DNA of 64,000 nucleotides, taken from assembly GCF_000993825.1 (NCBI RefSeq), contig NZ_CP011114.1:3286001-3350000 (forward strand), given 5' to 3'. The position numbers and the translations under genes are program-made. How positions within the stretch are numbered: position 1 is the first letter of the stretch; each line of letters starts with the position of its first letter. The stretch comes from Paenibacillus durus ATCC 35681. GTDB taxonomy: Bacteria > Bacillota > Bacilli > Paenibacillales > Paenibacillaceae. Shown one piece after another: positions 8,833 through 18,075 of this stretch. A model generated the notes under the pieces. It worked only from the letters and a program-made list of their open reading frames with translations, was not told where the DNA came from and did no database searches.

Positions 8833-11055
8833 CTATTTGACCGTTACAGTTACCGATACCGTCTTGCCTCCGAATTTGCCTTTGAGGAGCGCTGTTCCTT
8901 TGGAACTGGCAGCAATGCCGCCGCTCTGGGAAATCGACGCCACGGACGGCTTGGAGCTTGTCCACACGACGCTGCCCGTTACGTTCACCGTCTTCCCGGT
9001 ATCATATTCGGCTGTAACGGAAACCGAAGCCGCGCCCCCAGGAGACAGCTTGAACCGGTTCTCGCTCACTTTCAGCTTGGTCAGTTTCGGAACAACGGAT
9101 ACTTTAACCGTCACCGAAATGCCCTGGTAAGATCCGGACAAAGAAGCCGTTCCTTCAGCGAGCGCCTTCACGCTGGCTCCTTTGACGGAAGCCACGGTCG
9201 TATCAGATGATGTCCAGCTGATCCCCAAGGACAGATTCACAGTCTTGCCTGCCGCCGTATATCCGGTGACCTTAATGGATTTAGTATTCTTAATGTTCAT
9301 TTCTAGAACGGAAGGGTCCACCGTGATTTTTACAATTTTCTGTTCAATCTTGACCGGTATGGAAATGCTCTTGTTGGAGTAGGTGCCTTTCAGCGTCGCA
9401 GAGCCTTTGACAAGTCCCTTGATAACCTTGCCGGAGCTTGTCTGCTTGATGACGGCATTGCTGCCCGAAAGCGTCCACGCGATCTCGTCCGTTACATCTT
9501 TCTCCTCGCCGTTCTCCATAACGGCATTTACTTCGGGGAGTTTTGCTTCTTCACCGGTCACAAGACCGAGACTGTCCTCGGGGCCGATTAACACAAGCAC
9601 CTTGTCTTTGACCGTCAGCACGACATCCACGCTTTTGCCGCGAATATCCGCTTTGGAAGACACCGTTTGGGCCTCTTTCCATTCCCCCGTAAGATGAACC
9701 GTTCCTGCGGAAACCGCCGAGATTTTGCCGTCCTTGATCATAGCAATATCTTCATTTGCTGAAGTCCAATCTATTTCCTGGCTGATATCCACGGCGGATT
9801 CGTCCAGTTTGGTTCCGCTGACCTTCGGAAGTCCAGCGGTATCCCCGGTATAGAGCTCAAGCTTCGTGCTGTCCGCTTTCATGGCGCTCAGTGTCGGATA
9901 TACTGTAAGTTTGAAGCTTTTGGAGCTTCCCTTGTATTCCGCCTTAACCGCCGAAGTTCCGGCTGCCTTGGCGGTAATGACGGTCTCGGCGCCCGTACTA
10001 AGCGCCGCAATAAGCTTGTTGTCCAGGCTGAAATTCGCATTGTTTGTTACATCGATGGTTGAATTCGCGGCATTGCGCACCTCGGCCTTCATCTTCAATG
10101 TCTCGCCGATAAACAGCGTCTGATCGCCGGACGGCGTAAGCAGCAGCGCTTCGTAAGGAGCGCGAACATAGATGTCGATCGACTGTGAAACTCCCAGATA
10201 ATCCGCCTTAATCGTCGCTTTCCCGATGCCAATAGCCTTAATTACGCCATTCTCCATCGTCACGGCGGATGTGTTGGAGGAAGTCCATTTCGCGTCCGCG
10301 GTTACATTCTTCACATCGCTCTGATCGGACGCCTTGGTAAAGGCGCTTAAGGAGACGGCATCGTCTCCGATCAGCATTTCCAACTCGTTCACGGCTGCCC
10401 CGCCGCTTCTAATCTCCAGCCCGGAATACGGCAGCGTCACGGTCGCCTTGAAGGAAGCGGTAAGCCCTTTGTATTTGGCCGTGACGGTAGCCGAGCCTTC
10501 ACCGACCAGCGTAAGCAAGCCATCCGATACGGTTAATACATTTCCATTGGAGCTGCTCCACTCGGCATCTTCGGTCACGTCGTTTACAGCCGTTTCCGAA
10601 GCGCCGCCGGTAACGGTCGCCGTGACCTGCAACAGGCTGCCGCTATCGCCCACCTTGTAGCTGCCGGAGCCCTCGTGCTCCAGCTTCATATTCTTATAGG
10701 GATAAGATACGGCAACCTCTAAGGTTGCCACCGAATTATTATACGTCGCCTTAATGATCGCGCTGCCGCTGCTTTTGGGCGTCAGCAGGCCGCTGGAGAC
10801 GGTCACCACGCCGGTATCGGACGATGTCCAGACGGCGGCGGCCGTAATATCCTTCTTGGAGGAGCTTCCTTCCACCGTAGCGAGTACCTTTAGCTGCTTT
10901 GGCGTTTGGCCGACTGTCAGTTCAACTTTGGATGCGCTGTCGAATTCGATGGTATTAACATCGCCGGCAGCAGCCCCAGCGCCCGCCGGGAACAGGATTG
11001 AAACGAAAAGGGTGACAAGCAGAACCCAATGAGTCATTTTCTTGTTCGATAACAT
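8833..11055 (-). CDS. Secreted protein with eight bacterial Ig-like (Big_2) domains
   Basis: The 740-residue exported protein starts with a signal peptide (hydrophobic LLVTLFVSILFPAGAGAAA). It then has eight tandem units of about 80 residues, each with a core like WTSSDTGVVTVSSG...GSAIIKATY, the Big_2 (BIG2) immunoglobulin-like fold. Units 4-6 are the most diverged. I see no SLH, LPXTG or catalytic domain, so attachment is unknown; it may be a secreted adhesin or matrix protein, or part of a larger complex. ATG at 11055 follows AAAGGAGACCTACC. It stands alone between convergent and terminator-bounded neighbours. Confidence 0.85.
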   Translation of the reverse strand: MLSNKKMTHWVLLVTLFVSILFPAGAGAAAGDVNTIEFDSASKVELTVGQTPKQLKVLATVEGSSSKKDITAAAVWTSSDTGVVTVSSGLLTPKSSGSAIIKATYNNSVATLEVAVSYPYKNMKLEHEGSGSYKVGDSGSLLQVTATVTGGASETAVNDVTEDAEWSSSNGNVLTVSDGLLTLVGEGSATVTAKYKGLTASFKATVTLPYSGLEIRSGGAAVNELEMLIGDDAVSLSAFTKASDQSDVKNVTADAKWTSSNTSAVTMENGVIKAIGIGKATIKADYLGVSQSIDIYVRAPYEALLLTPSGDQTLFIGETLKMKAEVRNAANSTIDVTNNANFSLDNKLIAALSTGAETVITAKAAGTSAVKAEYKGSSKSFKLTVYPTLSAMKADSTKLELYTGDTAGLPKVSGTKLDESAVDISQEIDWTSANEDIAMIKDGKISAVSAGTVHLTGEWKEAQTVSSKADIRGKSVDVVLTVKDKVLVLIGPEDSLGLVTGEEAKLPEVNAVMENGEEKDVTDEIAWTLSGSNAVIKQTSSGKVIKGLVKGSATLKGTYSNKSISIPVKIEQKIVKITVDPSVLEMNIKNTKSIKVTGYTAAGKTVNLSLGISWTSSDTTVASVKGASVKALAEGTASLSGSYQGISVTVKVSVVPKLTKLKVSENRFKLSPGGAASVSVTAEYDTGKTVNVTGSVVWTSSKPSVASISQSGGIAASSKGTALLKGKFGGKTVSVTVTVK

Positions 11056-11160
11056 GGTAGGTCTCCTTTGGTTATGAATAGTTGCACGGGCTTATCCAAA
11101 CCCTTCCAAGTATATCGACAATCCTGTCCGAAAACATTACCCTATTGGAAAAAAATTCAT

Positions 11161-11203
11161 CAAAAAAAGCAAGGGTCCCATCCTTAGCAGAATGAAACCC
11201 TTG
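11161..11203 (-). terminator. Terminator of the mtaB transcript
   Basis: CAAGGGT and ACCCTTG form the stem on the minus strand, followed by CTTTTTTTG. It lies 17 bases past the mtaB stop. Confidence 0.8.
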
Positions 11204-11219
11204 AGCAGGCAGCAGGGGC

Positions 11220-12560
11220 TTAACTAAGCTGCGTTAAGGCTTCCCCGGCTACGCCGACCAGTTCGCCCCTGCATTCATTCACACCGGCTTCGGTTATCTT
11301 TACCTGGCAGAGCTGGCCCTGCAGCTGATCGCTGCCTTCAAAGAGCACCTGCAGGTAGTTGTCGCTGAAGCCGTGCTGGACATCCCGTCCAGGCGCGCCT
11401 TTCGCCGATCTCTCCGGAATGACGCCGATCGTGCGCCCGACGAATCTGCGGGCATACGCCAGCTGCATTTCCTCGGACAAGTCGATCAACTGCTGTACGC
11501 GGACGTTCTTGATCTCCTCGTCCACCTGATCCTCCATGCGGGCCGCTGGCGTGCCCGTACGTTTGGAATAAGGAAACACATGCATTTCCGAATAATCGAC
11601 CGCCTTCATAAAATCATACCCCGCGCGGAACATCTCGTCCGTCTCTCCCGGGAAGCCCACGATAACGTCGGTGGTGATGGCAACGTCGGGCATAGCCTGG
11701 CGGATCAGCTGCATTTTGGCAAAATACTCTTCGGTCGTATATTTCCGGCGCATCCGTTTCAGCACTTCGTTGTGTCCGGCCTGCAGCGGGATGTGGAGAT
11801 GACGGCACATTTTGGACGAACGGTTCAGTACATCCAGCAGCTTATCGTCAATCTGGCTCGCTTCAATCGAGCTGATGCGCACGCGTTCCAGACCGTCCAC
11901 CTTGTCCAGCTCCCAGAGCAGGTCGGCGAGACGGTAATCCTCCAAATCGTCGCCGTAGCCGCCGGTATGAATGCCGGTCAGCACGATTTCCTTGTACCCG
12001 GCCCCCACCAGCTGATGCGCCTGCTTCACGATTGCTTTCGGATCGCGGCTGCGGGACAGCCCCCGCGACCATGGAATGATGCAGAAGGTGCAAAAGTTGT
12101 TGCAGCCGTCCTGAATCTTGAGAAACGCGCGCGTCCGCTCCGCAAAGCCAGGCACGTCCAGTTCCTCGAACTCACGCGTCTTCATAATGTTCCGGACAGC
12201 GTTAACGGGCTGCCGCGATTCCCGGATGCTGTTTACATGCCGGATGATCTGATCCCTATCTTGATTACCGATGACAAGATCGACGCCGGGAATGTCCAGA
12301 ATCTCGCCCGGAGAGGTCTGCGCGTAGCAGCCGGTAACGGCCACAATCGCATCCGGATTGCGCCGGACGGCGCGGCGGATCATCTGCCGGCTTTTTTTAT
12401 CTCCCGTGTTGGTAACCGTGCAGGTATTAATCAGATATACATCCGCCTGTCCCTCGAAGTCCACTTGCTCGTAGCCTTCCTGTTTGAACAGCTGCCAGAT
12501 GCCTTCGGTATCGTAAAAGTTGACTTTGCAGCCTAAAGTATAAAATGCAACGGATGGCAT
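11220..12560 (-). CDS. mtaB: tRNA t6A37 methylthiotransferase MtaB
   Basis: Radical SAM methylthiotransferase that converts t6A37 to ms2t6A37 in tRNAs reading ANN codons. The N-terminal UPF0004 domain has the auxiliary-cluster cysteines (TLGCKVN, NTCTVT, TGCYAQ). The central radical SAM motif is QDGCNNFCTFC (C-x3-C-x2-C). The C-terminal ~65 residues fit a TRAM RNA-binding domain. The 446-residue length is normal for Bacillus YqeV. It starts three bases after the rsmE stop and is co-transcribed with it, as in Bacillus. Confidence 0.95.
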   Translation of the reverse strand: MPSVAFYTLGCKVNFYDTEGIWQLFKQEGYEQVDFEGQADVYLINTCTVTNTGDKKSRQMIRRAVRRNPDAIVAVTGCYAQTSPGEILDIPGVDLVIGNQDRDQIIRHVNSIRESRQPVNAVRNIMKTREFEELDVPGFAERTRAFLKIQDGCNNFCTFCIIPWSRGLSRSRDPKAIVKQAHQLVGAGYKEIVLTGIHTGGYGDDLEDYRLADLLWELDKVDGLERVRISSIEASQIDDKLLDVLNRSSKMCRHLHIPLQAGHNEVLKRMRRKYTTEEYFAKMQLIRQAMPDVAITTDVIVGFPGETDEMFRAGYDFMKAVDYSEMHVFPYSKRTGTPAARMEDQVDEEIKNVRVQQLIDLSEEMQLAYARRFVGRTIGVIPERSAKGAPGRDVQHGFSDNYLQVLFEGSDQLQGQLCQVKITEAGVNECRGELVGVAGEALTQLS

Positions 12561-12563
12561 TTT

Positions 12564-13328
12564 TCAAGCTTCCCCCATTTCTCCAGTTTCGTATAAAATG
12601 CAGGCGGCGGCCACCATGCCTGCCGTCTCGCAGCGCAGAATGCGCTTGCCCAGGCCAACGGACACCGCGCCCGCCTCTTCGGCCTCTCGGCATTCGTTCT
12701 CGCTAAAGCCCCCCTCGGGTCCGACAATCACGAGCGCAGAAACTTCAGCCGCTTCTCCAAGCTGCGCCGCCCACGGCGCAACCGCAGAGCGCAGCTGGAG
12801 CCCTTCTTCTTTCTCGTAGCAAAAATAGACCGCATCATAGCGATAAACTGAATTCAGCAACTGCTTCCAGGTCAGCGGGGCGGCTATCTCCGGAACGATG
12901 TTCCGATGCGCCTGCTCTGCGGCTTCCTTGGCGATTTTGCGCCAGCGCTCCAGCCGCTTGCTCTCCTTGCGTTCGTCGTACTGCACAATGGTACGCCCGG
13001 ACAAAAACGGCAGGAAAGCCGCCGCGCCGATCTCGGTGCATTTTTGAATGACGATTTCCATCTTGTCGCCCTTGGGCAGACTCTGGGCCACCGTGATTTT
13101 AACACGCGGCTCCTGCGTCATCGGCAAGTTCTCTATGATGGAGACGGTAACGACGCCTTCGGCGATCGATGCGATTTCGGCCAGCGCTTCGCGGGACACG
13201 CCGTCGCTTACAATCACCTTGTCCCCCGCCTTGCCGCGCATCACTCTGGCGATATGACGGGCATCCTCGCCGCCGATCAGTACGGTGCCTTCTCCGAAAT
13301 TTTCGGGAGATACGAAATATCGCTGCAT
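12564..13328 (-). CDS. rsmE: 16S rRNA (uracil1498-N3)-methyltransferase RsmE
   Basis: SPOUT-class enzyme methylating U1498 of 16S rRNA. An N-terminal PUA-like part (MQRYFVSPENF) is followed by GEDARHIARVMRGKAGD. The C-terminal knot has LVIVGPEGGFSENE and VGLGKRILRCETA, the SAM-binding loops of RsmE. ATG at 13328 gives the family-typical MQRYF start; an upstream ATG at 13340 would add four residues but has AGG directly against it. The next gene, mtaB, follows at three bases. Confidence 0.93.
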   Translation of the reverse strand: MQRYFVSPENFGEGTVLIGGEDARHIARVMRGKAGDKVIVSDGVSREALAEIASIAEGVVTVSIIENLPMTQEPRVKITVAQSLPKGDKMEIVIQKCTEIGAAAFLPFLSGRTIVQYDERKESKRLERWRKIAKEAAEQAHRNIVPEIAAPLTWKQLLNSVYRYDAVYFCYEKEEGLQLRSAVAPWAAQLGEAAEVSALVIVGPEGGFSENECREAEEAGAVSVGLGKRILRCETAGMVAAACILYETGEMGEA

Positions 13329-13388
13329 GCTTATCAACATCCTGTTCTGTATTTAGAGCTTATACATTCTATTTCAGGCGAATTCAGG

Positions 13389-13430
13389 CGAAAACGGCGG
13401 CGTCCCTCGCCTACCGGGCCCTGCCGCCGT
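13389..13430 (-). terminator. Terminator-like hairpin after the site-2 protease gene
   Basis: ACGGCGGC and GCCGCCGT form an 8-bp GC stem on the minus strand followed by TTTTC. It would separate prmA-protease from rsmE-mtaB, or only attenuate between them. Confidence 0.5.
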
Positions 13431-13493
13431 CTCTATTCAATCACGTTCCATCATACAACGTTTGCTTCATGATGAACAGTCCTGCAGATTCAT

Positions 13494-14174
13494 TTACGTA
13501 AAAAGTTGATAGAAAAAATTAAAAGTATCCATACTCATCGAACCGGCCCACATGGTTAATGGCGTAATCGTGTAGTTGCGAAGCGCGGGAATGAATACGA
13601 TCAGTACGAACAAGAACATCGCCCACTGCTCGAACTGCTGCAATCTTCCCAGAATGGAACGCGGCGCGAGATCCTCGATAACCCGGTAGCCGTCCAGCGG
13701 CGGCAGCGGGATTAAATTAAACAGAAACAGGAAGAAATTCCAGAAAGTAAATAAGCTTAAAAATAATTGTGCAGCTTCCTGCCCCTTACCCGCCGGAATG
13801 GCGTCAATGACGCCTGTCGCGATCAGCACCCCATAGATCAGGCAGCCAATAATCGCCAGCAGCAGATTACTGACCGGCCCGGCGAGAGACACGATGATGC
13901 CCATCAGACGCGGACGGCTGAAGTTATCACGGTTGACCGGCACCGGCCGCGCCCAGCCAAAGCCCGCGATCAGCAGGAGAATAATCCCGAAAAAATCGAA
14001 ATGCACTGCCGGATTCAGCGTCATGCGGCCCAGGAGACGGGCTGTCGGGTCGCCGAACTTGTTGGCAAAATAAGCATGGCTAAACTCATGCACTGTAAAG
14101 GCAATCAGAATCGTTACCAAAAAAAACGGCAGCTGATCCAGCGGCATACGAATAATATTTTGCAAAAAATCCAT
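13494..14174 (-). CDS. Site-2 protease family (M50) membrane metalloprotease
   Basis: Polytopic membrane zinc protease of the minimal RseP/SpoIVFB-like type (YwhC/Rip group). The HExxH site is AFTVHEFSHAYFANKFGD. A second zinc-site region, FNLIPLPPLDGYRV, has the usual Asp in a membrane segment. It has 226 residues with about five hydrophobic segments and no PDZ or CBS domain. ATG at 14174 comes two bases after the prmA stop with GAGG upstream, so I prefer it to a start inside prmA. Its substrate is unknown. Confidence 0.88.
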   Translation of the reverse strand: MDFLQNIIRMPLDQLPFFLVTILIAFTVHEFSHAYFANKFGDPTARLLGRMTLNPAVHFDFFGIILLLIAGFGWARPVPVNRDNFSRPRLMGIIVSLAGPVSNLLLAIIGCLIYGVLIATGVIDAIPAGKGQEAAQLFLSLFTFWNFFLFLFNLIPLPPLDGYRVIEDLAPRSILGRLQQFEQWAMFLFVLIVFIPALRNYTITPLTMWAGSMSMDTFNFFYQLFT

Positions 14175-14176
14175 CT

Positions 14177-15304
14177 TTACCTCTTTCCGGCTGTAAACGC
14201 CACCCAATCTTCTTCCTTCGCCACTTCCTTGATTTCAAACCCGGAAGCTACCAGAGCCTTCCTTACCAGTTCTTCCTTATCCTTATAAATGCCGGATGTG
14301 ATATAGATTCCGCCAGGCTGAAGAGCCCGGTACACATCATCCGTGAACAGCACGATAATTTCCGCCAAAATATTGGCTACCACAATCTTGACCGGCAGCT
14401 TCACGCCAAGTCCATCCTGCGGTGAACCGGCACCGGCTGCCTGGCCGGCGTCTTCAGCACGGCTTCCGCTGTCCGCGCCGCCGAATATCAGCGCATCCTC
14501 CTCTGCCCCGGCGTCCGCTTTCTGTGTCTGCGCTGGTCTGGCCGAGGGCCACATCGCTCCGGCCGGCGTTTCCGCCGCGCCTTCACCGCCGAGCAGGGAC
14601 AAGAGGTCGCTCTCTTTTACGGTTATGGCGCCCGAGAGGCCGTTCAGCTCCACGTTCTCCGCAGCGCTCTGAACAGCGACAGGGTCAAGATCCAATGCAA
14701 GCACGGACCGAGCGCCAAGCAGCATCGCGCCGACGGCAAGAATGCCCGAGCCTGTGCCGACGTCGATTACTTCTTCCCCGCCGGAGATCGCTTTCTCCAG
14801 CGCCCGCAGACAGAGGGCGGTCGTCGGATGGGTTCCTGTGCCGAAAGCCATCCCCGGGTCCAGCTCGATGATTTTCTCCTCCGGACTAGCGGGAATGTAC
14901 TCCTCCCACACAGGCTTGATCGTCAGCCGTTCACTGACCCGAAGCGGCTTGAAATACTGCTTCCAGGCATGCGCCCAGTCATCCTCGTCAACCGTCTTCC
15001 AGCTGATGTCGGCCTTGCCGGGATCAATGCCGAATTCCCGCAGCTCCATGACGCGGGGCGCAAGCTCCGCGCAGATGCTGTCCATCGGCGATCCTTCGGT
15101 GAAATAGCCCTTGATCACCGCTTCCCCTTCGGGAATATCATTCAGCGGCTCGTCGTAAAGCTCCCCGTAACGCGTGTCGCGCGTCTTGCTCAGCGTGCCG
15201 GATTCCTCAATCGAAACTCCGCCCGCCCCCGCTTCCTGGAGCAGCGCGGATATCATCTCCTGCGCTTCCTCGGTTGTATGTATCGTCAATTCATGCCATA
15301 GCAT
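14177..15304 (-). CDS. prmA: Ribosomal protein L11 methyltransferase PrmA
   Basis: Trimethylates ribosomal protein L11. The N-terminal substrate-recognition domain starts MLWHELTIHTTEEAQE. The catalytic domain has LDPGMAFGTGTHPTT (149-163), the SAM motif DVGTGSGILA (181-190) and VVANILAEII (308-317). Length is 375 residues against about 312 in the family; the surplus is an Ala/Gly/Glu-rich insert at about 240-302, just before motif IV. ATG at 15304 matches the family N-terminus, with AGGAGG 13 bases upstream. In Bacillus prmA follows dnaJ, but here dnaJ is 18.5 kb away. Confidence 0.94.
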   Translation of the reverse strand: MLWHELTIHTTEEAQEMISALLQEAGAGGVSIEESGTLSKTRDTRYGELYDEPLNDIPEGEAVIKGYFTEGSPMDSICAELAPRVMELREFGIDPGKADISWKTVDEDDWAHAWKQYFKPLRVSERLTIKPVWEEYIPASPEEKIIELDPGMAFGTGTHPTTALCLRALEKAISGGEEVIDVGTGSGILAVGAMLLGARSVLALDLDPVAVQSAAENVELNGLSGAITVKESDLLSLLGGEGAAETPAGAMWPSARPAQTQKADAGAEEDALIFGGADSGSRAEDAGQAAGAGSPQDGLGVKLPVKIVVANILAEIIVLFTDDVYRALQPGGIYITSGIYKDKEELVRKALVASGFEIKEVAKEEDWVAFTAGKR

Positions 15305-15419
15305 TGCGGTCCTGAAGCCTCCTAAAAGTTTTGATAGCATATGCTTCTTTGATGTTCTGCGCAAACCTCCCTTCGGAAGCATGGGATTACCCCTCATTTT
15401 CCAAACGGAAGTCGTAGTT

Positions 15420-15449
15420 ATTATACCTTACTGCCGTGCCATGCGCCAA
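15420..15449 (-). promoter_or_regulatory. Predicted sigma-A promoter of prmA
   Basis: TTGGCG-N18-TATAAT on the minus strand, about 115 bases before the prmA start. This gives prmA its own promoter now that it is detached from the dnaK cluster. The rest of 15305-15593 shows no gene. Confidence 0.45.
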
Positions 15450-15593
15450 ACCCGCAGCTGAACGCGCCGATCTGAGGGCGGCAGCATCATCTGGCCCAGA
15501 GATAAGTGAACCCTTTGCGGATGTCAGGCTATAGGCGGGAGCGCGGGAGGCGTAAGGGGAACCTCAAACGGCTATATTACGGTCACATTCGAC

Positions 15594-16469
15594 TCATTTC
15601 TGCTGCCCGCTTTTGGTTTTCTTATCCCGGTACTGAGTAGGTGCGACACCAAGACGTTTCTTGAATGCTTTCGAGAAGGAGAAGATATCGGGGTAGCCGA
15701 CAGAGTGGGCAATTTCGGCCAAGGTATAGGACGTCTGCTCCAGCAATGAGCGGGCTTCCTTCATTTTCAACTCCTGGATAAACTGAATGGGGGTGATTCC
15801 GTAAGCCTTTCGGTACTGTTTGGTAAAATGGGTGCGATCTATACCGACATACTCAGATACTTTTTCGACTGTAATGCCTTCCGCATAGTGAATCTCCATA
15901 TATTCATGCCCTTTTTGCAGCCACGAGACATCCCGCCGGTCATTACGGGCAGAACCGTCAACCACAGCAGAGAGCTGGTCGAAGATACGGTGGAATAAGA
16001 TAAGCCGTCCCAGATCCGTGTCATTATCCGAATTCACCAATTTGAAGAAGTCCCACATCAGTTGAATCACTTCGGGTGTTAAAATACCCGCTGCATGAGG
16101 GCTGTGCATAGTCAGCCCGATCCTCTCAAGCAGACTTAGAGCCTGTCTTCCGTCGAAGGCAAGAAATACTTTGCGGAGCGGGTCGTCCGGCTGCGTGTAA
16201 TATTCATGAATGACCTGTGGAAACAAGCAGAAAATATCATTTTGGCGAAGCTGAAAGGTTTGTTTATTTTGATGAAACGTCCCTTGTCCTTCCAGCACAA
16301 AAATCAAATAATAATACGGCGTCGTCCGGGGGCCAATATGATAATTCGGTTTGGCAATATTGTGTCCAAGGCGAATCGGCCAAGCGGCTCCGGACTTTTC
16401 GTATACGGAAGGGGTAAAGAGGCGCAGTTCCAAAAACTCATGATTATCCTCTATCATCTTGTCTTTCAT
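15594..16469 (-). CDS. AraC family transcriptional regulator with cupin sensor
   Basis: The 291-residue regulator has an N-terminal AraC-type cupin (LFTPSVYEKSGAAWPIRLGH through HIGPRTTPYYYLIFVLEG) expected to bind a small ligand. A C-terminal pair of helix-turn-helix motifs follows, with TVEKVSEYVGIDRTHFTKQY and the family signature SVGYPDIFSFSKAFKKRLG. ATG at 16469 follows GAGGTCAG. It is divergent from the solute-binding protein gene, the usual place for a local activator. Paired TGACA direct repeats in front of both the transporter and the ssuD-like operon are its likely sites. The ligand is unknown. Confidence 0.9.
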   Translation of the reverse strand: MKDKMIEDNHEFLELRLFTPSVYEKSGAAWPIRLGHNIAKPNYHIGPRTTPYYYLIFVLEGQGTFHQNKQTFQLRQNDIFCLFPQVIHEYYTQPDDPLRKVFLAFDGRQALSLLERIGLTMHSPHAAGILTPEVIQLMWDFFKLVNSDNDTDLGRLILFHRIFDQLSAVVDGSARNDRRDVSWLQKGHEYMEIHYAEGITVEKVSEYVGIDRTHFTKQYRKAYGITPIQFIQELKMKEARSLLEQTSYTLAEIAHSVGYPDIFSFSKAFKKRLGVAPTQYRDKKTKSGQQK

Positions 16470-16584
16470 ATAACTGACCTCTTTTTACAATGCGTCTCAT
16501 TTTTATAAATAATATATAATTTCCACAAGGTTCACAACGCCTTTCTTTCACTCTTTTATTCGGCAGCAATCCTTCGCCATGACT

Positions 16585-16645
16585 TAAATTGACATGCACG
16601 AACAACTCAAAATGACATTTACTTGTGATTATCCGGGTTGATAAT
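16585..16645 (+). promoter_or_regulatory. Direct-repeat activator site and promoter, ABC transporter unit
   Basis: TAAATTGACA (16585-16594) and AAAATGACAT (16609-16618) are direct repeats whose TGACA cores are 23 bases apart. GATAAT at 16640-16645 is a plausible -10 with the proximal repeat at the -35 edge. The same layout recurs at 19965-20027. It resembles class II AraC activation. Confidence 0.5.
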
Positions 16646-16757
16646 ATATAAAACATAGTAAACCAAGTTAATTTATTGGACATTGACTAGACCACTAGAG
16701 AAGCTAATAATAACATACTGTTTGCTACTAATAACCCTTTTGAGGAGTGTACGTACG

Positions 16758-18035
16758 TTGAAGAAGAGAACCCTGTGGCTTACGCTGCCTGCGATCCTAC
16801 TAGTCATTTCCGTGCTGTTAAGCGCGTGCGGAGAAAGCGCGAACAGCGGCGAAGCATCCGAAATCGAAATCAAATTCCCCAGCATATGGGTAGCAAAAGA
16901 TTCCAAAGCCGCCACATTCGCTCAAATTGTCAAAGATTTCAATGAACAGAATCAAGGCAAAATCATAGTCGTCGTTGAAGAGATCCCCGATTACGGCGCT
17001 TACAAGGATAAGATCCGCACCAATATTACGACGGGGACAACACCGGATATTTTTTCTTTCGATAATCCGGCGGACGGGGAGCTCTATTACAAATCGGGAA
17101 ACTTGGCCGACCTTACACCTTATCTGGACGAGCAGTGGAAAAGCACGTTCCTGGATCATGCGTTTGACAATGCCGCATATGACGGCAAAGTATACTCCAT
17201 TCCGTTCGAGTTCGGCGTAACGCCGGTGTTATACAATACCAAGCTGTTCAAACAAGCGGGCATAACCGGATTCCCCAAGACGTATACCGAGCTGTTCGCC
17301 GCTTTTGACAAATTGAAAGCCGCAGGCATCGCTCCCGCCACGCAAATGACCGGAGGCGACGGCTGGGTCTCCATGCTGTGGTACTCGCAGCTTGTGTCCG
17401 CAATTGGAGGTCCGGATGTGTACAAACACGGATTGGACGATCCCGCTTTTGTACAAGCCGCCGAGGTATTGAAAAAGCTCTTTGACTACACGACGGGAGA
17501 TGCGGTCGGACTGGACAATGCGGGAGCGCATTTTCTAAACCAGCAAACGGCTGTGCTGCTCAACGGCCCATGGTTTATTGGCCGGATTAAGAAAGAAGGC
17601 ATCGACAATTTGTATGATTCCGTCGAGGTGGCGCCTGCCCCTGTTTACGAAGGCGGCAAAGGACAAGCGGGGCAGTATATCGGCTTTACCCAAGCAAGTC
17701 TGGCCGTAGGTAAACAAAAGGATAAAAAGAAAGAAGAAGCCATTGTGAAGTTTCTGAAATACTTGACCTCTCCTGACAATGTGAAGAAACTATCGCTCGA
17801 TTCCGGATCATTGTTCGTCATTAAATACGAGGTTACAAAAGACGATAAAGTGGAACGCCTGCAAACCGAGATGAAAAAAGGAATGGAGGCTGCGCCGTAC
17901 ATCACCCCCCATTTTCGGGCAAGCGTAAGCCCCGCCGTCGGCGCGGAATTCCCGCAAGCGTTAAGCGGCCTGGTGCTTGGAAAATATACGCCGGAACAAT
18001 TCGTGCAGCAGCTTAAACAAGCCGATTCCAAATAA
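16758..18035 (+). CDS. ABC transporter solute-binding lipoprotein (sugar type)
   Basis: Extracellular binding protein of the MalE/UgpB type (SBP_bac_1). The TTG start at 16758 has GAGGAG about 10 bases upstream and gives a clean lipoprotein signal ending in LLSAC, with Cys as the lipidation site; the longer open frame adds 25 unsupported residues. Typical features include the N-terminal IKFPSIWVAKDSK strand, TPDIFSFDNPADGELYYKSG and a C-terminal PAVGAEFPQALSGLVLG. It is the first gene of a three-gene import unit without ATPase. The substrate cannot be read from sequence; the neighbouring monooxygenase suggests an organosulfur or sulfonated sugar-like compound. Confidence 0.88.
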   Translation: MKKRTLWLTLPAILLVISVLLSACGESANSGEASEIEIKFPSIWVAKDSKAATFAQIVKDFNEQNQGKIIVVVEEIPDYGAYKDKIRTNITTGTTPDIFSFDNPADGELYYKSGNLADLTPYLDEQWKSTFLDHAFDNAAYDGKVYSIPFEFGVTPVLYNTKLFKQAGITGFPKTYTELFAAFDKLKAAGIAPATQMTGGDGWVSMLWYSQLVSAIGGPDVYKHGLDDPAFVQAAEVLKKLFDYTTGDAVGLDNAGAHFLNQQTAVLLNGPWFIGRIKKEGIDNLYDSVEVAPAPVYEGGKGQAGQYIGFTQASLAVGKQKDKKKEEAIVKFLKYLTSPDNVKKLSLDSGSLFVIKYEVTKDDKVERLQTEMKKGMEAAPYITPHFRASVSPAVGAEFPQALSGLVLGKYTPEQFVQQLKQADSK

Positions 18036-18075
18036 ATCCAGCACACGGAAAGCTATGAGTAAAGGAGGGCGGAAC

